In this document: positions 40,110 through 48,698 of the stretch, in pieces | Position numbering within the stretch: the first letter of the stretch is position 1 | Layout: the number at the start of each line of letters is the position of its first letter | Source: Acidobacteriota bacterium | GTDB lineage: Bacteria; Acidobacteriota; Terriglobia; UBA7540 | Direction of reading: 5' to 3' | Length of the DNA: 48,698 nt | NCBI GenBank assembly: GCA_021787735.1 | Contig: JAJYLL010000023.1 | Location: 1 to 48,698 of the forward strand | The notes under the pieces: generated by a model | The model's input: the letters and a program-made list of their open reading frames with translations, nothing else | The model's database searches: none | Told to the model about the DNA's origin: nothing | Translations under genes and position numbers: made by a program

Positions 40110-41386
40110 AATTTTCTGGAAGAAAGGGTTTCAGATTGATGCGGAACGGCCCAAACAGCGGGCTCCTCTGTTTTTGAGACCAGCCTTTCGATAAGCTCGC
40201 AGTACTCGTCCATCAAGTGGACACGTGAAAAGGACTCGCGCACAAATCGCCTTCCCATCTCACCCATGGCGCGGCATAGCGCCGGGTCCTCGTGCAGTTT
40301 TCGGATTGCGGCGGCCAGCGCGGCACCATCAGAAGGTGCCACGGAAAGCCCGCATTGCGCAGTTGCAACCAGGCTTGCTGCTTCACCGCCCACCGAACAG
40401 ATGATCGGCTTCCCGGCCGCCATGTACTCGTAAAGCTTGGAAGGGATCGTGATTTCAAACAGAGGGTCGCGGCGCAGGGCTAGCAGGAGAGCATCGCAGG
40501 ACGCCAGGATGGTGGGCACGCGCTCGCGCGGCACGCCATCGAGGAACTTTACGTTCGCAAGCTCCCGGATCCTTGCCAGCGTTTGGAGGCGTTCCTTGTC
40601 GGTACCTTCGCCGGTCAGGAGGAACGTTACGGGCCGGTCAGCAAGTGCGGCGGCGGCATCGAGAAGCGTTCCAAGGCCTTGTGCCAGTCCAATGTTTCCC
40701 ACGTAACCTACAACGAACTTTCCACCTGGCAGATGGGCAGCTCTGAATTCGTCGCTGTTTTTGCAGCCTTCGAACATCTCCACATCAACCCCGTTGTGGA
40801 TGACGGCCACGCGCGCCGGGCTGATTCCAAGGCCGAGAAGATAGCGCCTGAATCCTTCCGTGATGCAGACGATCAACGCGCAGCGGCGGTAGAAAAATTG
40901 CTCCACGCCTCGTAACAGGCGGAGAGCCAGACTGGGCCGCATCACGCCCACAGCCAGCACCGAATCCGGCCAGATGTCCTGAAGATCAAAGACCAGCGGG
41001 GCACGACGCGCCCAATGAATGAGCATCGCGGCCAGACCTGTTGGCAAGGGAGAAACCGCCAGAATCAAGTCAGCAGGCCCCTGCCGCAAACCATCACGAA
41101 CTGCCGAAAGCAGGAAAGTTCCGTAGGTGAGCAGGCGATGGAGCACCCTGGTATCCGTCGAGCGGAACACGGGTACCCGCACCACGCGGTAGCACCCGGC
41201 AACCACCTCCACACCCGGTGCCGCGCGGCAACCGGGACGGACCATGCTGGAGGGATGATTCGGGACACCGGTAACCACCGTCACATTGTGACCCCGTCCA
41301 GACAGGCTCTCCGCCAGATCTTGGGCGCGCCTGCCCGTGGCAACCGTTTCTGGCGGGAAGTGCTGAGAGAAGATCAGGATCTTCAT
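40106..41386 (-). CDS. GT4-family glycosyltransferase (WbuB-like)
   Basis: A 426-residue GT-B fold transferase that probably adds a sugar to a lipid-linked polysaccharide unit. The start MKILIFSQHFPPETVATGRR is typical of WbuB/WcaI-like enzymes. Further motifs are FDLQDIWPDSVLAVGVM (about 132-148), IHNGVDVEMFEG (about 195-206), FVVGYVGNIGLAQGLGTLLD (about 223-242) and the nucleotide-sugar end PSKLYEYMAAGKPIICSVGG with its conserved E. It is 27 bp after the epimerase stop in the same operon. Confidence 0.8.
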   Translation of the reverse strand: MKILIFSQHFPPETVATGRRAQDLAESLSGRGHNVTVVTGVPNHPSSMVRPGCRAAPGVEVVAGCYRVVRVPVFRSTDTRVLHRLLTYGTFLLSAVRDGLRQGPADLILAVSPLPTGLAAMLIHWARRAPLVFDLQDIWPDSVLAVGVMRPSLALRLLRGVEQFFYRRCALIVCITEGFRRYLLGLGISPARVAVIHNGVDVEMFEGCKNSDEFRAAHLPGGKFVVGYVGNIGLAQGLGTLLDAAAALADRPVTFLLTGEGTDKERLQTLARIRELANVKFLDGVPRERVPTILASCDALLLALRRDPLFEITIPSKLYEYMAAGKPIICSVGGEAASLVATAQCGLSVAPSDGAALAAAIRKLHEDPALCRAMGEMGRRFVRESFSRVHLMDEYCELIERLVSKTEEPAVWAVPHQSETLSSRKL

Positions 41387-41413
41387 GACCGGCGACTGAC
41401 TTCCTTTACGCGC

Positions 41414-42364
41414 CTACACGACCATCAGGCGAGGCGTGTTCCTGATCTCCCCCTCCAAGTAGTAGTATTCCTTCATCCATTCGAGGGTCAGCCGCAAGCC
41501 TTCGTCCAGGGGGACCTTCGGTTGGTGGTCCAGGTTCCTTACGGACTTTGCCATGTCAATCCTCTTGTTCTTCGTCGTAAAAGGTTCCGATTCGCAGTAA
41601 GTCACCAGACGGTCGTCTTTGCCCAGGATATCCAGGATGATATCGGAGACGGTCTTAATATCATGGTACTCTCCGGAGCCGATGTTGTAAGCCTCGCCGG
41701 GAATGAAGTTGTCGACGATATTGGCCAGCGTGCAAGTCGCATCTGTAACGTAAGTAGAACTCCGGTGGTGGTTGAGATAAACAGTGTAGGGAATGTCGCG
41801 CAGCGCGCGGTAACAGAAAAGGCAATTCACGCTACGATAGTTGCTGTACTTTTCCCCCGGCCCGTAAAGGTTGAACAGCCGTACGCGGACGCTTTCCGTA
41901 CCGAACATGCGGGCGGAGTTCAGCACCTGCATCTCTCCCACCCACTTGGTAATGGCATAGTCGTTCAACTGCCGAACTTCATAGCGGTCCATCACGTCTT
42001 CACTCATCACGCCTTCCCAGTCACCGTAGACTTCGGAGCTTGAGAAATAGACCAGGCGAAAGCCGTGCTTCTCCTGCATACGGAGGACGTTCTTGGTGCC
42101 GATGGTGTTGCTGCACCATAGGTTTTCAAAAAAATCTTCACCGTTCCACCGGCCGAACTCAGCGGCCAGATGGTAGACGTAGTCAAAAGGCCTGCTTTCA
42201 AAAACGCACTCCAACTGCCGGTACTGCGAGACATCGCAGCGCATATATTGAGGATCATGATGGTGATAAAGATCGCACATCCAGACGTCGTGTCCGCGGA
42301 GCCGCAGTTCCTCCACCAGAAAGTTCCCAACGGTCCCCAAACCACCCGTAACGAGGATTTTCAT
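41414..42364 (-). CDS. NAD-dependent epimerase/dehydratase for nucleotide sugars
   Basis: A 316-residue short-chain dehydrogenase-type enzyme with the Rossmann motif TGGLGTVGNFLVEEL (GxxGxxG, about 6-20), FSSSEVYGDWEG (about 117-128) and the catalytic YAITK (about 147-151). It probably makes an activated sugar for the neighbouring glycosyltransferases. AAGGAG lies 6-7 bp before the ATG. It is separated from the preceding GT2 gene by a 195-bp gap and may have its own promoter there. UDP-glucose 4-epimerase and dTDP-glucose dehydratase types are both possible. Confidence 0.8.
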   Translation of the reverse strand: MKILVTGGLGTVGNFLVEELRLRGHDVWMCDLYHHHDPQYMRCDVSQYRQLECVFESRPFDYVYHLAAEFGRWNGEDFFENLWCSNTIGTKNVLRMQEKHGFRLVYFSSSEVYGDWEGVMSEDVMDRYEVRQLNDYAITKWVGEMQVLNSARMFGTESVRVRLFNLYGPGEKYSNYRSVNCLFCYRALRDIPYTVYLNHHRSSTYVTDATCTLANIVDNFIPGEAYNIGSGEYHDIKTVSDIILDILGKDDRLVTYCESEPFTTKNKRIDMAKSVRNLDHQPKVPLDEGLRLTLEWMKEYYYLEGEIRNTPRLMVV

Positions 42365-42559
42365 TTTGGTCTCCTTGAATTACATGTTTTCGGCGCTTGC
42401 TATATCAAATGAATTTTCCAAGGATGCTTTCAGGCGAGCCGACAGCAGATCCCTGGATGGTCGAGTTTCAAGAATTAATTAACGGTAAGTTGATATGAGC
42501 AGAGTGCCGGAAGGATAATGCGTCCCCAGCGCGCACGAATCCGACTCGCTCCCTGCGTG

Positions 42560-43516
42560 CTACCCGTGGTGTCGTACAGTGCCGAGGGGGTCGCGGACCG
42601 ACATCTCGGTTAATACAAACGTCGCGTCCGCTGAAGCCGCGCATGCCCTCGCGGGCGGGATGCCCGCCTGCCGGTTCTCCAAAATTCTGGCGCTGATCAG
42701 AAACGGATACCAGAAACTCCATAGAACGTGATAAATCAGCCCCGCGCGCCCATCCAAGAAACCGAGCTTCAGGAAATAGTTGCGAATGAAGAACGGAAAG
42801 GGCCTGACCAGAAGCGGCAAGCGATTCCAAATCTGCAATTTGATCCAGCGTTTCCTCTCCGCCTGGCTACCCCATAAACGCGCCCGGATGGAACACGCCT
42901 GCTCTGCTTCGGACTTTCCGCGGACATATTCTTCGGCTTCGAGCCCGGCGTACCGGTTGTGCTTCTGGATCCAGTCGCTCAAGGGCTTGCGGTCGCAATG
43001 GTCGAATGGGGCGTGCAAGTAGCCCTTCGGCCCTTCCAGCACCAGATGTTCGCTGATGCCGTGCCGGCCAAAGCGGCCTGCACTGCGCCGAAACAGGCGC
43101 ACAATCCACGTGGGATAAAGCCCTCCATGTCGGAGCCATTTCCCCCCAAAAAAGAAACGCCGCTTCATCCAGTAACCGGCGTACCGTTGTGAAGGGTCGG
43201 TAACGGCCCGAGCGATCTCATCCGTGAGAGAGGGGGGAACTCGCTCATCGGCATCCAGCACAAGAACCCAGTCGTTTGCGAAGGGAAGATTGTCAAGAGC
43301 CCAGTTCCACTGCGCGGCGCATGTTTCAAACGTATGCCGGCAGATCGTGGCGCCAAGGCTCTCTGCAAGCTCAACCGTCCTGTCGGTGCTGAACGAATCT
43401 ACCACAAACACTTCGCTTGCCCAGTCGACGCTTTCGAGACAGGCAACAATATTGACCTCTTCGTTGTAGGCAAGCACCAGCACGCTGACGGGAGTTTTGG
43501 CGAGTTGTTTGATCAT
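42560..43516 (-). CDS. GT2-family glycosyltransferase (WaaE/KdtX-like)
   Basis: A 318-residue GT-A enzyme. Hallmarks are VSVLVLAYNEEVNIVACLES (start of the nucleotide fold), FVVDSFSTDRTVELAESLGA and the metal-binding D-x-D at VLVLDADERV (about 90-99). The middle holds FFFGGKWLRHGGLYPTWIVR, which is characteristic of the WaaE/KdtX group acting on lipopolysaccharide core or similar glycans. Amphipathic or membrane-near helices follow near 230-285. ATG at 43516 overlaps the preceding stop in an ATGA, so it is coupled; a frame to 43606 overlaps that gene and is less likely. Confidence 0.8.
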   Translation of the reverse strand: MIKQLAKTPVSVLVLAYNEEVNIVACLESVDWASEVFVVDSFSTDRTVELAESLGATICRHTFETCAAQWNWALDNLPFANDWVLVLDADERVPPSLTDEIARAVTDPSQRYAGYWMKRRFFFGGKWLRHGGLYPTWIVRLFRRSAGRFGRHGISEHLVLEGPKGYLHAPFDHCDRKPLSDWIQKHNRYAGLEAEEYVRGKSEAEQACSIRARLWGSQAERKRWIKLQIWNRLPLLVRPFPFFIRNYFLKLGFLDGRAGLIYHVLWSFWYPFLISARILENRQAGIPPARACAASADATFVLTEMSVRDPLGTVRHHG

Positions 43517-44715
43517 AGAACGGGAGAAACGGCATGATAACCAGGGCATGCGCCTGAGCCGTGGGCAGCGGCCATGTCCACGACCCGCCCGGCATGAGCG
43601 CTCCAACTGAATCTCGCGGTTGCCTCCTGCCGTCCGATCTCACCCAGGCGGCAGCTAAGGGCTTCGTCAACAGCCAGATTCAGCAATCGGGCAGCAAGAT
43701 CATCCGCGTCCAACGGGTCGAAATAAAGTGCGGCCCGGCCGCAAACTTCCCGGTTGACAGGCACGTCCGCTGCTAACACGGGCAGTCCGTGCGACATCGC
43801 TTCTGCCATGGGAAAGCCGAACGACTCCGCGACCGACGGGAATACAAAGATGTCTGCCAGCCGGTAAAGAGCATCGGTCTCTTCGCGGCCCAGCGGGCCG
43901 GTGAATTTCACGTGCTCAGAGATTCCAGTCTGGCGCGCCAGAGCAATGTCTTCCCGGGAAGTAACAGTCCAGGCGGCGCCAGCCCAGGCAGGGTCGGCAG
44001 TGGTTATCAGCTTGAACCTTGTGCCAGGGCGGGAATTCAGGATCGCCATAGCTTTCAGAAGCGTGTTGAGGTTCTTGTGCTCGCTGTAAAGCGAAACGTA
44101 AAGCAGCCGGATTACGCGGTTGAACTTTGCCCCTGACTGGCTGGTTGTTTCGTTCCGCGACTTCCGATGCGGGGTCGGTATCTCGACACCGAACGGGTTC
44201 ACCACGGCACTTTTCACCTGTACATACCTGCTCAGATCATCGAGCATGGCCTTCGTCGGGGTTATCACTACGTCTGCCGCCCGCACACTCTGCCAGACCA
44301 GCCTGCAACGGAGCGCGAATGCCAGGCGGTATCGCCAGGTATGTCTCGGAAGAAATTGTTCCCGATAGATATCTGAAGAATAGAGCGGATTGGTAATCAG
44401 CAGAAGCTGCCGCACAGGGCAGCGGAACATCGCGAAATTCGCAATCGAGAATAGACAGTCAGCATTGTTTCGTCTCAGAAAGCGGCGCAGCGTCACTTGC
44501 TCCCACCACAACCGTTGCACCGTGCCCGAGTGGCTGATTCGAGTGGGAAGCAGATGGACGTTCGAGTGGTATCCGTGCAACAGACGGGCCGTTTCCGGCG
44601 GTAGGAAGACCGTGAATTGATCATCATGGGCAGCAGACAAATGCCGAAGTAGTTCTGCAAGGTAACGGACCGCCCCGCCTATTTTCGTCGAGGCTGCGTT
44701 GATCACAATTTTCAT
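43513..44715 (-). CDS. GT4-family glycosyltransferase (mannosyltransferase-like)
   Basis: A 400-residue GT-B transferase starting MKIVINAASTKIGGAVRYLA, with the acceptor-side glycine loop at KIGGAVRY. The donor side shows IRLLYVSLYSEHKNLNTLLK (about 200-220), FVFPSVAESFGFPMAEAMSH (about 302-321; E-x7-E region) and GLPVLAADVPVNREVCG. Its start overlaps the preceding stop by 4 bp (ATGA) and its own stop overlaps the next start the same way. Donor and acceptor are not known; family relatives use GDP-mannose. Confidence 0.8.
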   Translation of the reverse strand: MKIVINAASTKIGGAVRYLAELLRHLSAAHDDQFTVFLPPETARLLHGYHSNVHLLPTRISHSGTVQRLWWEQVTLRRFLRRNNADCLFSIANFAMFRCPVRQLLLITNPLYSSDIYREQFLPRHTWRYRLAFALRCRLVWQSVRAADVVITPTKAMLDDLSRYVQVKSAVVNPFGVEIPTPHRKSRNETTSQSGAKFNRVIRLLYVSLYSEHKNLNTLLKAMAILNSRPGTRFKLITTADPAWAGAAWTVTSREDIALARQTGISEHVKFTGPLGREETDALYRLADIFVFPSVAESFGFPMAEAMSHGLPVLAADVPVNREVCGRAALYFDPLDADDLAARLLNLAVDEALSCRLGEIGRQEATARFSWSAHAGRVVDMAAAHGSGACPGYHAVSPVL

Positions 44716-45950
44716 GGCCGTGAAATTCCCTCACTCGCATGCGGCAGGTCCTGAAGCTTGGCAGAGGCGTACACAAGCGCCGTACTCTCTTGCGCCTCAC
44801 ACGAAAGCAGGAGCCCGCTTTCCGCCAGCAGCCGGGCAAGACGTTTCCGAAGAGCCCGAGAAGTAAAATTCTCAATCGCCCATTGCCGGCCTTTCGCACC
44901 CATTCGTGCGGCGAGCAGAGGGTCACGCAGAAGCCTGACCAACCCGCCTGCCACCTCGGACGTCGATTCCGGATTGACCAACAAACCGGTCTGCTCATGG
45001 AGCACCGCCTCCGCCGCACCGCCGCCGGTACTGCCCAGTACAGGTTTTTCGGCAAGTGCCGCCTCCACATAAACCCGGCCAAAGCCTTCACCCTCCCAAC
45101 TATTCCGCTTGAGTTGAGCTGCCCGGCTGGGCAGGGCAAAAACATCGCAGGCTTTGTAGTACGCAGCCAGCTCGGCGTCCGAAATTCCACCCGCAATTTC
45201 AACGTGGTCCTGCACACCTACTTCACGCGCCAGCGATTTCAGACGAACGGAATCGTTGCCTTCGCCCACAATCACATAGCGCGTGTCCGGGATGTTCCTC
45301 AGCACTTCCGGCAGGGCTTTGATCACTGTGTCGTAACCCTTGTAAGCAAACTCACGGGTAACACGGCCCACTGAAAGAATGCATTTCCTTTTGCGCTCCG
45401 GCATACTCGGGTGGCGACTATTTGCAGGCGCCAGCAAGGCGGCAAAATCATCCGGGATGGCGTTATAGAGCACGCACATTTTGCTCTGCGCGAGTCCGTT
45501 GGCTTTTGCAGCTGCGTCCGCTGTGTAGCGGCTGACGGGAAGCAATAGCCCCGCCTGCCGCACGGCCCAGCGTACATCCATCGGAAACCGCGACCACGCC
45601 TCGCTTCCATGCAGGGTGATCCAGAACGGAGTTCCCCAAAGCAGGCGTGCCAGCCCTGCAACGGGCGATAGTCCAAGATGCGTACAGATAACCAGGTCAT
45701 ATTTATTGAAGCCCAGCCGTAATGCCTTGCCTGCGAACCGGAATTTGCCCGCAGCGGTCAGCCTGCGCGCGATGGGATTGAATACGCGAAACGAGGGCCA
45801 ATCTCTTCTAGTACCGATGTCGCCCAGCAGCGGCTGCACGTGGACGTTTACGCCGCCAATCAGGTCTGCCAGCACCGAGGCCAGGGCGGCCGTATACCGA
45901 GCAATGCCGCTGCGGGTATCAATGTCAGGAGTGAGAATCAGGACTCGCAT
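44712..45950 (-). CDS. GT4-family glycosyltransferase
   Basis: A 412-residue GT-B enzyme. MRVLILTPDIDTRSGIARYT holds the N-terminal loop, WITLHGSEAW (about 115-124) the acceptor region, CILSVGRVTREFAYKGYDTV (about 191-210) the start of the donor domain, and EGFGRVYVEAALAEKPVLGS the conserved E-x7-E near 290. It overlaps the polymerase gene by 13 bp and the next GT4 gene by 4 bp. It likely elongates a polysaccharide repeat unit at the inner membrane. Confidence 0.8.
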   Translation of the reverse strand: MRVLILTPDIDTRSGIARYTAALASVLADLIGGVNVHVQPLLGDIGTRRDWPSFRVFNPIARRLTAAGKFRFAGKALRLGFNKYDLVICTHLGLSPVAGLARLLWGTPFWITLHGSEAWSRFPMDVRWAVRQAGLLLPVSRYTADAAAKANGLAQSKMCVLYNAIPDDFAALLAPANSRHPSMPERKRKCILSVGRVTREFAYKGYDTVIKALPEVLRNIPDTRYVIVGEGNDSVRLKSLAREVGVQDHVEIAGGISDAELAAYYKACDVFALPSRAAQLKRNSWEGEGFGRVYVEAALAEKPVLGSTGGGAAEAVLHEQTGLLVNPESTSEVAGGLVRLLRDPLLAARMGAKGRQWAIENFTSRALRKRLARLLAESGLLLSCEAQESTALVYASAKLQDLPHASEGISRP

Positions 45951-47572
45951 CGTTGTGGCAAGGGTTTCCTTCGCACGCTGCCCGGCTTTCCGGAGTGCGA
46001 CCGCGGGCCGTAGATCAACAAACCGACAGCGGCAAAGATGATCAGGTTGCGGAACAAATTCGTCCAGAGGCTGAAGGCGTCAACTTCCATGTTGGTGACC
46101 GACAGGAACGTCGAGGCGTAAAGGAAGAGTCGGCGCTTATCCAAAGCGCCGGTCAGGCCGGCGGTCAACGATTGGGACACAAGTCCCAGCAGAAACATTC
46201 CCCCAAGCACGCCCGCCCAGCCGTACACAGCGTACAGGTCGCCGGGATAAGTGACCGCCGTGGAGGTGCGGTCGCCGTATCCTAAAAGCACACTGAACCT
46301 GGCGCCTGCATCCAGAACCGGCTTCCTGCTCCAGGCGAACCGCGGAATAAAAGGGAAAAAGGGCAACATCCACCAACGTTCCCTACCCTGCAACACCTTG
46401 GCTGAGGGGCCCAGCGAAAGCACCAAGCCAACACTTTGCAGCAGATCCAGGCGGCTGACAGCGTTGCTCCAGCCGGACTTGGTCCACCCGCTGATACCAC
46501 CTTGCTTCTGCGCCATCTCGCTGAGCGCCTCATGGCTCAGTTGCGTGGCGTCTGCAACGTTCGCGATCCCTCCTCTGTGGCGAAGCGCAGTGCGATAACC
46601 AATCGACAGCGGATAAAAGAGAACCAGAAAAAGGAAGGGTGTGAGCAGCCACACTTTCCGCGTCCTCTGGCGAACGGCGGAGGACACCAGCGCAACCATG
46701 AAAATGTCCTGCAGCAACGGTCTCTTGTTCCCGCCAATGAATCCCCATGCGCATTCGGAAAGGAATACGGTCAGGAAGAGGATTCTTCTTTTTGCGTCTT
46801 CCGGGTGCTGGTACTTTTCGATGGCGAAAACAATGAGGGCACACAAACCCAGTTTGCTAATGACACCAAGAACCTGCAACGACGCAAGATTCGCGTAATA
46901 GGCTTTCCAGGAACCAGCGTAATCCAGCAGGTGTGCGCGAAGCAGATAAATGCGCGTGGCAAAGACCACACCATAAAGCACCGTCGCAATTGCCAAAACG
47001 GAGTCGCGGCCAGCGATTGCACCCGTGCGGCCGGGCGCGGCGGCCGGCACCAATTCGAAGGGCGGACCAGATGCAACGGGCCTGCCCGTGGAAGAAGGAA
47101 GAGGCGCCCCGACATGACGCGAAGTCTTTCGGCGTCCCAAGCACATGATACCCAACCAGAAGGCCAGCGTTCCCAGCGCCACCAGTACCAGCGCCCGCAA
47201 CAGGAAATTGTACTGGCCATGGAACTGCGCGCTGAGCGCTTCTATGTTGAAAAAGGAGTTCAGGGGAACCAGCCCGAAACGAATGAACATCAGAAGAGTC
47301 AGAAACACTGGTAGCCCAAACAGGCTGAGCGGGTCCGCCTGGATCCGAGTGAAAATGAACGCGGCGGAAGCCACACCCCACATTCCCAGCACAAGCAGGT
47401 ACTCTTGCAAGCCAGTCGCTGGGTGGCCCGTAATCAGGAAGTCGCCCCAGATCACAGCCCCACCCGAAGCTGCCAGCAGGACAAGGATGTGAACAGGACG
47501 AATGGCGGCGTGTCCCGCATATGGCAAGCGCGAATGTAGAAGCGATGGGCTGGCCATGCGATTAGCCTGCAT
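45938..47572 (-). CDS. Wzy-like polysaccharide polymerase (multi-spanning membrane protein)
   Basis: A 544-residue inner-membrane protein with many hydrophobic helices (for example VHILVLLAASGGAVIWGDFL near 26-46, LLVLGMWGVASAAFIFTRI and FLLRALVLVALGTLAFWLG). It also has a long polar loop near 360-450 (GGISGWTKSGWSNAVSRLDL to WWMLPFFPFIPRFAWSRKPV), as in O-antigen polymerases of the Wzy/WaaL kind, and the sequence RLFLYASTFLSVTNMEVDAF near the end. It would polymerise repeat units of the polysaccharide made by the neighbouring transferases. ATG at 47572 overlaps the preceding stop by 11 bp; a frame to 47698 reads across the preceding gene and is disfavoured. Confidence 0.7.
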   Translation of the reverse strand: MQANRMASPSLLHSRLPYAGHAAIRPVHILVLLAASGGAVIWGDFLITGHPATGLQEYLLVLGMWGVASAAFIFTRIQADPLSLFGLPVFLTLLMFIRFGLVPLNSFFNIEALSAQFHGQYNFLLRALVLVALGTLAFWLGIMCLGRRKTSRHVGAPLPSSTGRPVASGPPFELVPAAAPGRTGAIAGRDSVLAIATVLYGVVFATRIYLLRAHLLDYAGSWKAYYANLASLQVLGVISKLGLCALIVFAIEKYQHPEDAKRRILFLTVFLSECAWGFIGGNKRPLLQDIFMVALVSSAVRQRTRKVWLLTPFLFLVLFYPLSIGYRTALRHRGGIANVADATQLSHEALSEMAQKQGGISGWTKSGWSNAVSRLDLLQSVGLVLSLGPSAKVLQGRERWWMLPFFPFIPRFAWSRKPVLDAGARFSVLLGYGDRTSTAVTYPGDLYAVYGWAGVLGGMFLLGLVSQSLTAGLTGALDKRRLFLYASTFLSVTNMEVDAFSLWTNLFRNLIIFAAVGLLIYGPRSHSGKPGSVRRKPLPQRCES

Positions 47573-48614
47573 GCAATTCCACGAGGGCGTGGTGCGCGAC
47601 CGGTGAAGGCCTGCTGAAACCCAGAATTTCCAACATGCGTGTGAGCCGCACTTCGTAGGTGTGTTCGCGGTGGGCGCGCGCGCAGGCACGAGAGGCAATG
47701 GCTCTCCGCTCTTCGGGATGCGCCAGGTAGTAGTCCACTTTCTCCTTCAATTCGCGGCGTGTGCGAAACGTGACAATCTCGTGTTCGGGTTCAAAAAGAT
47801 CGGGCAGCACGGGTTTCCAGTCGGCAATCTGGAACGCTCCACAGCCCGCCGCCTCAAACAGAGTGCAATTCACTCCGTCAATTTCGGAATAGTGCATCGT
47901 GTTGAGGATAATCTTTGCCGCCCGGAATGCTTTGGCCTTCTCATCCTCTGCGATAAAGTGATGGGCGTAGCTCTTCCGAACGGGAGAATCGAGCCACGGG
48001 GGGCAGTTCCGGCCCCAGATTTTCATATCGTAGTCCGTAAAAACTTCCAGCATCCGCGCCCGGTAATAGTGCAGGCTTCCTTGAGCGGCAAGATCGCAGC
48101 CGTACTTAGTGCGATCGTCATCATCAAGTTTGACTGGGTGGTGCCACATCGGATTGCAGCATTCAGGCAGGTAATGGGCGTCTCTCCCTAGCTTGTCGCG
48201 CAAGGTCAGCGCCAGGGAGGGCTCCTTTACAAAAACCGTGTCGAAAGGGCTTGCCACCAGATATTGTCGTTGCAGGTTCGCGGTCGAGTCTGTGTACCAG
48301 CAAACCACCTTGCCGCCACACGCCTGCTTCAGCGCGCACACAATCTCCGGCGGCATCATTCCATAAGTTACAAGCACAAGGGCCGGCCGCGCAGTTCGTG
48401 CCGCCTGCACAACCTCACGGTAGATGCGCCTTTCGAGTTCGGGAAACGCCCGCGGTGCATAGTTCCAAAAGCCGTTCGCCAGCCAGTTGCCGTGGTGCCG
48501 CCCTCGTGCGCCATGGACGGTGGCCACGTGGCAACCCATGCGGGTAAGCGTCACCGCGATGTTCCGTGCAAAAGAGTCAGGAAACTGCGGGCCGACAACA
48601 AGGATTCTCATCAA
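47562..48614 (-). CDS. CgeB-like glycosyltransferase
   Basis: A 350-residue GT-B protein resembling CgeB-type spore or surface maturation transferases. It starts MRILVVGPQFPDSFARNIAV, with PALVLVTYGMMPPEIVCALK (about 77-96), VVCWYTDSTANLQRQYL and YLPECCNPMWHHPV (about 148-161). The donor domain includes KIILNTMHYSEIDGVNCTLF and EAAGCGAFQIADW near 254-266. It is the first complete gene of the operon seen in the window; upstream genes may lie beyond the right edge. The acceptor is unknown. Confidence 0.75.
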   Translation of the reverse strand: MMRILVVGPQFPDSFARNIAVTLTRMGCHVATVHGARGRHHGNWLANGFWNYAPRAFPELERRIYREVVQAARTARPALVLVTYGMMPPEIVCALKQACGGKVVCWYTDSTANLQRQYLVASPFDTVFVKEPSLALTLRDKLGRDAHYLPECCNPMWHHPVKLDDDDRTKYGCDLAAQGSLHYYRARMLEVFTDYDMKIWGRNCPPWLDSPVRKSYAHHFIAEDEKAKAFRAAKIILNTMHYSEIDGVNCTLFEAAGCGAFQIADWKPVLPDLFEPEHEIVTFRTRRELKEKVDYYLAHPEERRAIASRACARAHREHTYEVRLTRMLEILGFSRPSPVAHHALVELHAG

Positions 48615-48698
48615 ATCATTCCCGCTGGGCGGGTCTCAAAAAAGCAGTCGTGGCGGTCGTTTTATTGCTGAACCGACTCCGGCATTACACCGCTACAA

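Noticed and set aside
42468-42830. 120-codon minus-strand frame overlapping the GT2 gene end
   Set aside because: Alternative frame within a well-supported gene with no domain or site.
48615-48698. Right-edge sequence upstream of the CgeB-like gene
   Set aside because: Too short to judge whether it holds the end of another operon gene or a promoter.

Overview
The window looks like a chromosomal segment of an uncultured, moderately GC-rich Gram-negative bacterium. Acidobacteriota is my best guess, from gene style rather than any marker gene: a DUF5666-like secreted protein, a mono-heme outer-membrane barrel, GH36 and GH123-like lipoproteins, and an exopolysaccharide cluster. No rRNA, tRNA, CRISPR array or intact insertion sequence was seen.

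Positions 1-16650 (all plus strand) are a tailed-phage-like structural module. In order it holds a capsid decoration protein (cut by the window edge), major capsid protein, connector-like protein, virion morphogenesis/tail completion protein, tail terminator-like protein, a right-handed beta-helix tailspike-like protein, tail tube-like protein, two tail assembly chaperone frames that may be joined by frameshifting, a very short tape measure, a distal tail protein, a 60-aa hub-like fragment, a 1325-aa hub-like chimera with an inserted alpha-helical (glycosidase-like) region, two small tail proteins and a second beta-helix protein. No integrase, replication, lysis or regulatory phage gene is visible. 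Many gaps between these genes hold degenerate 7-bp repeats, often laid out as a forward arm and a reverse-complement arm. In both beta-helix genes such repeats run into the coding sequence and encode the hydrophobic signal-peptide-like segment.

Positions 16861-33827 are host chromosome. A small secreted protein is followed by a minus-strand operon (SH3 protein, PlsC-like acyltransferase, membrane-anchored creatininase-like hydrolase, ornithine cyclodeaminase-like enzyme). Then come an alpha/beta hydrolase, a 51-aa zinc-ribbon protein, a fused branched-chain 2-oxoacid dehydrogenase E1, a MrfA/MrfB-like DNA repair pair, a secreted protein, a GH36 lipoprotein, prephenate dehydratase and a TetR regulator.

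Positions 33828-39912 hold an IS3-family relic, a mono-heme cytochrome/outer-membrane barrel with two paralogous GbsR-type regulators, and a GH123-like lipoprotein. Positions 40002-48614 are a minus-strand polysaccharide operon: a CgeB-like glycosyltransferase, a Wzy-like polymerase, two GT4 enzymes, a GT2 enzyme, an epimerase and a third GT4. Most of these genes are translationally coupled by short overlaps.
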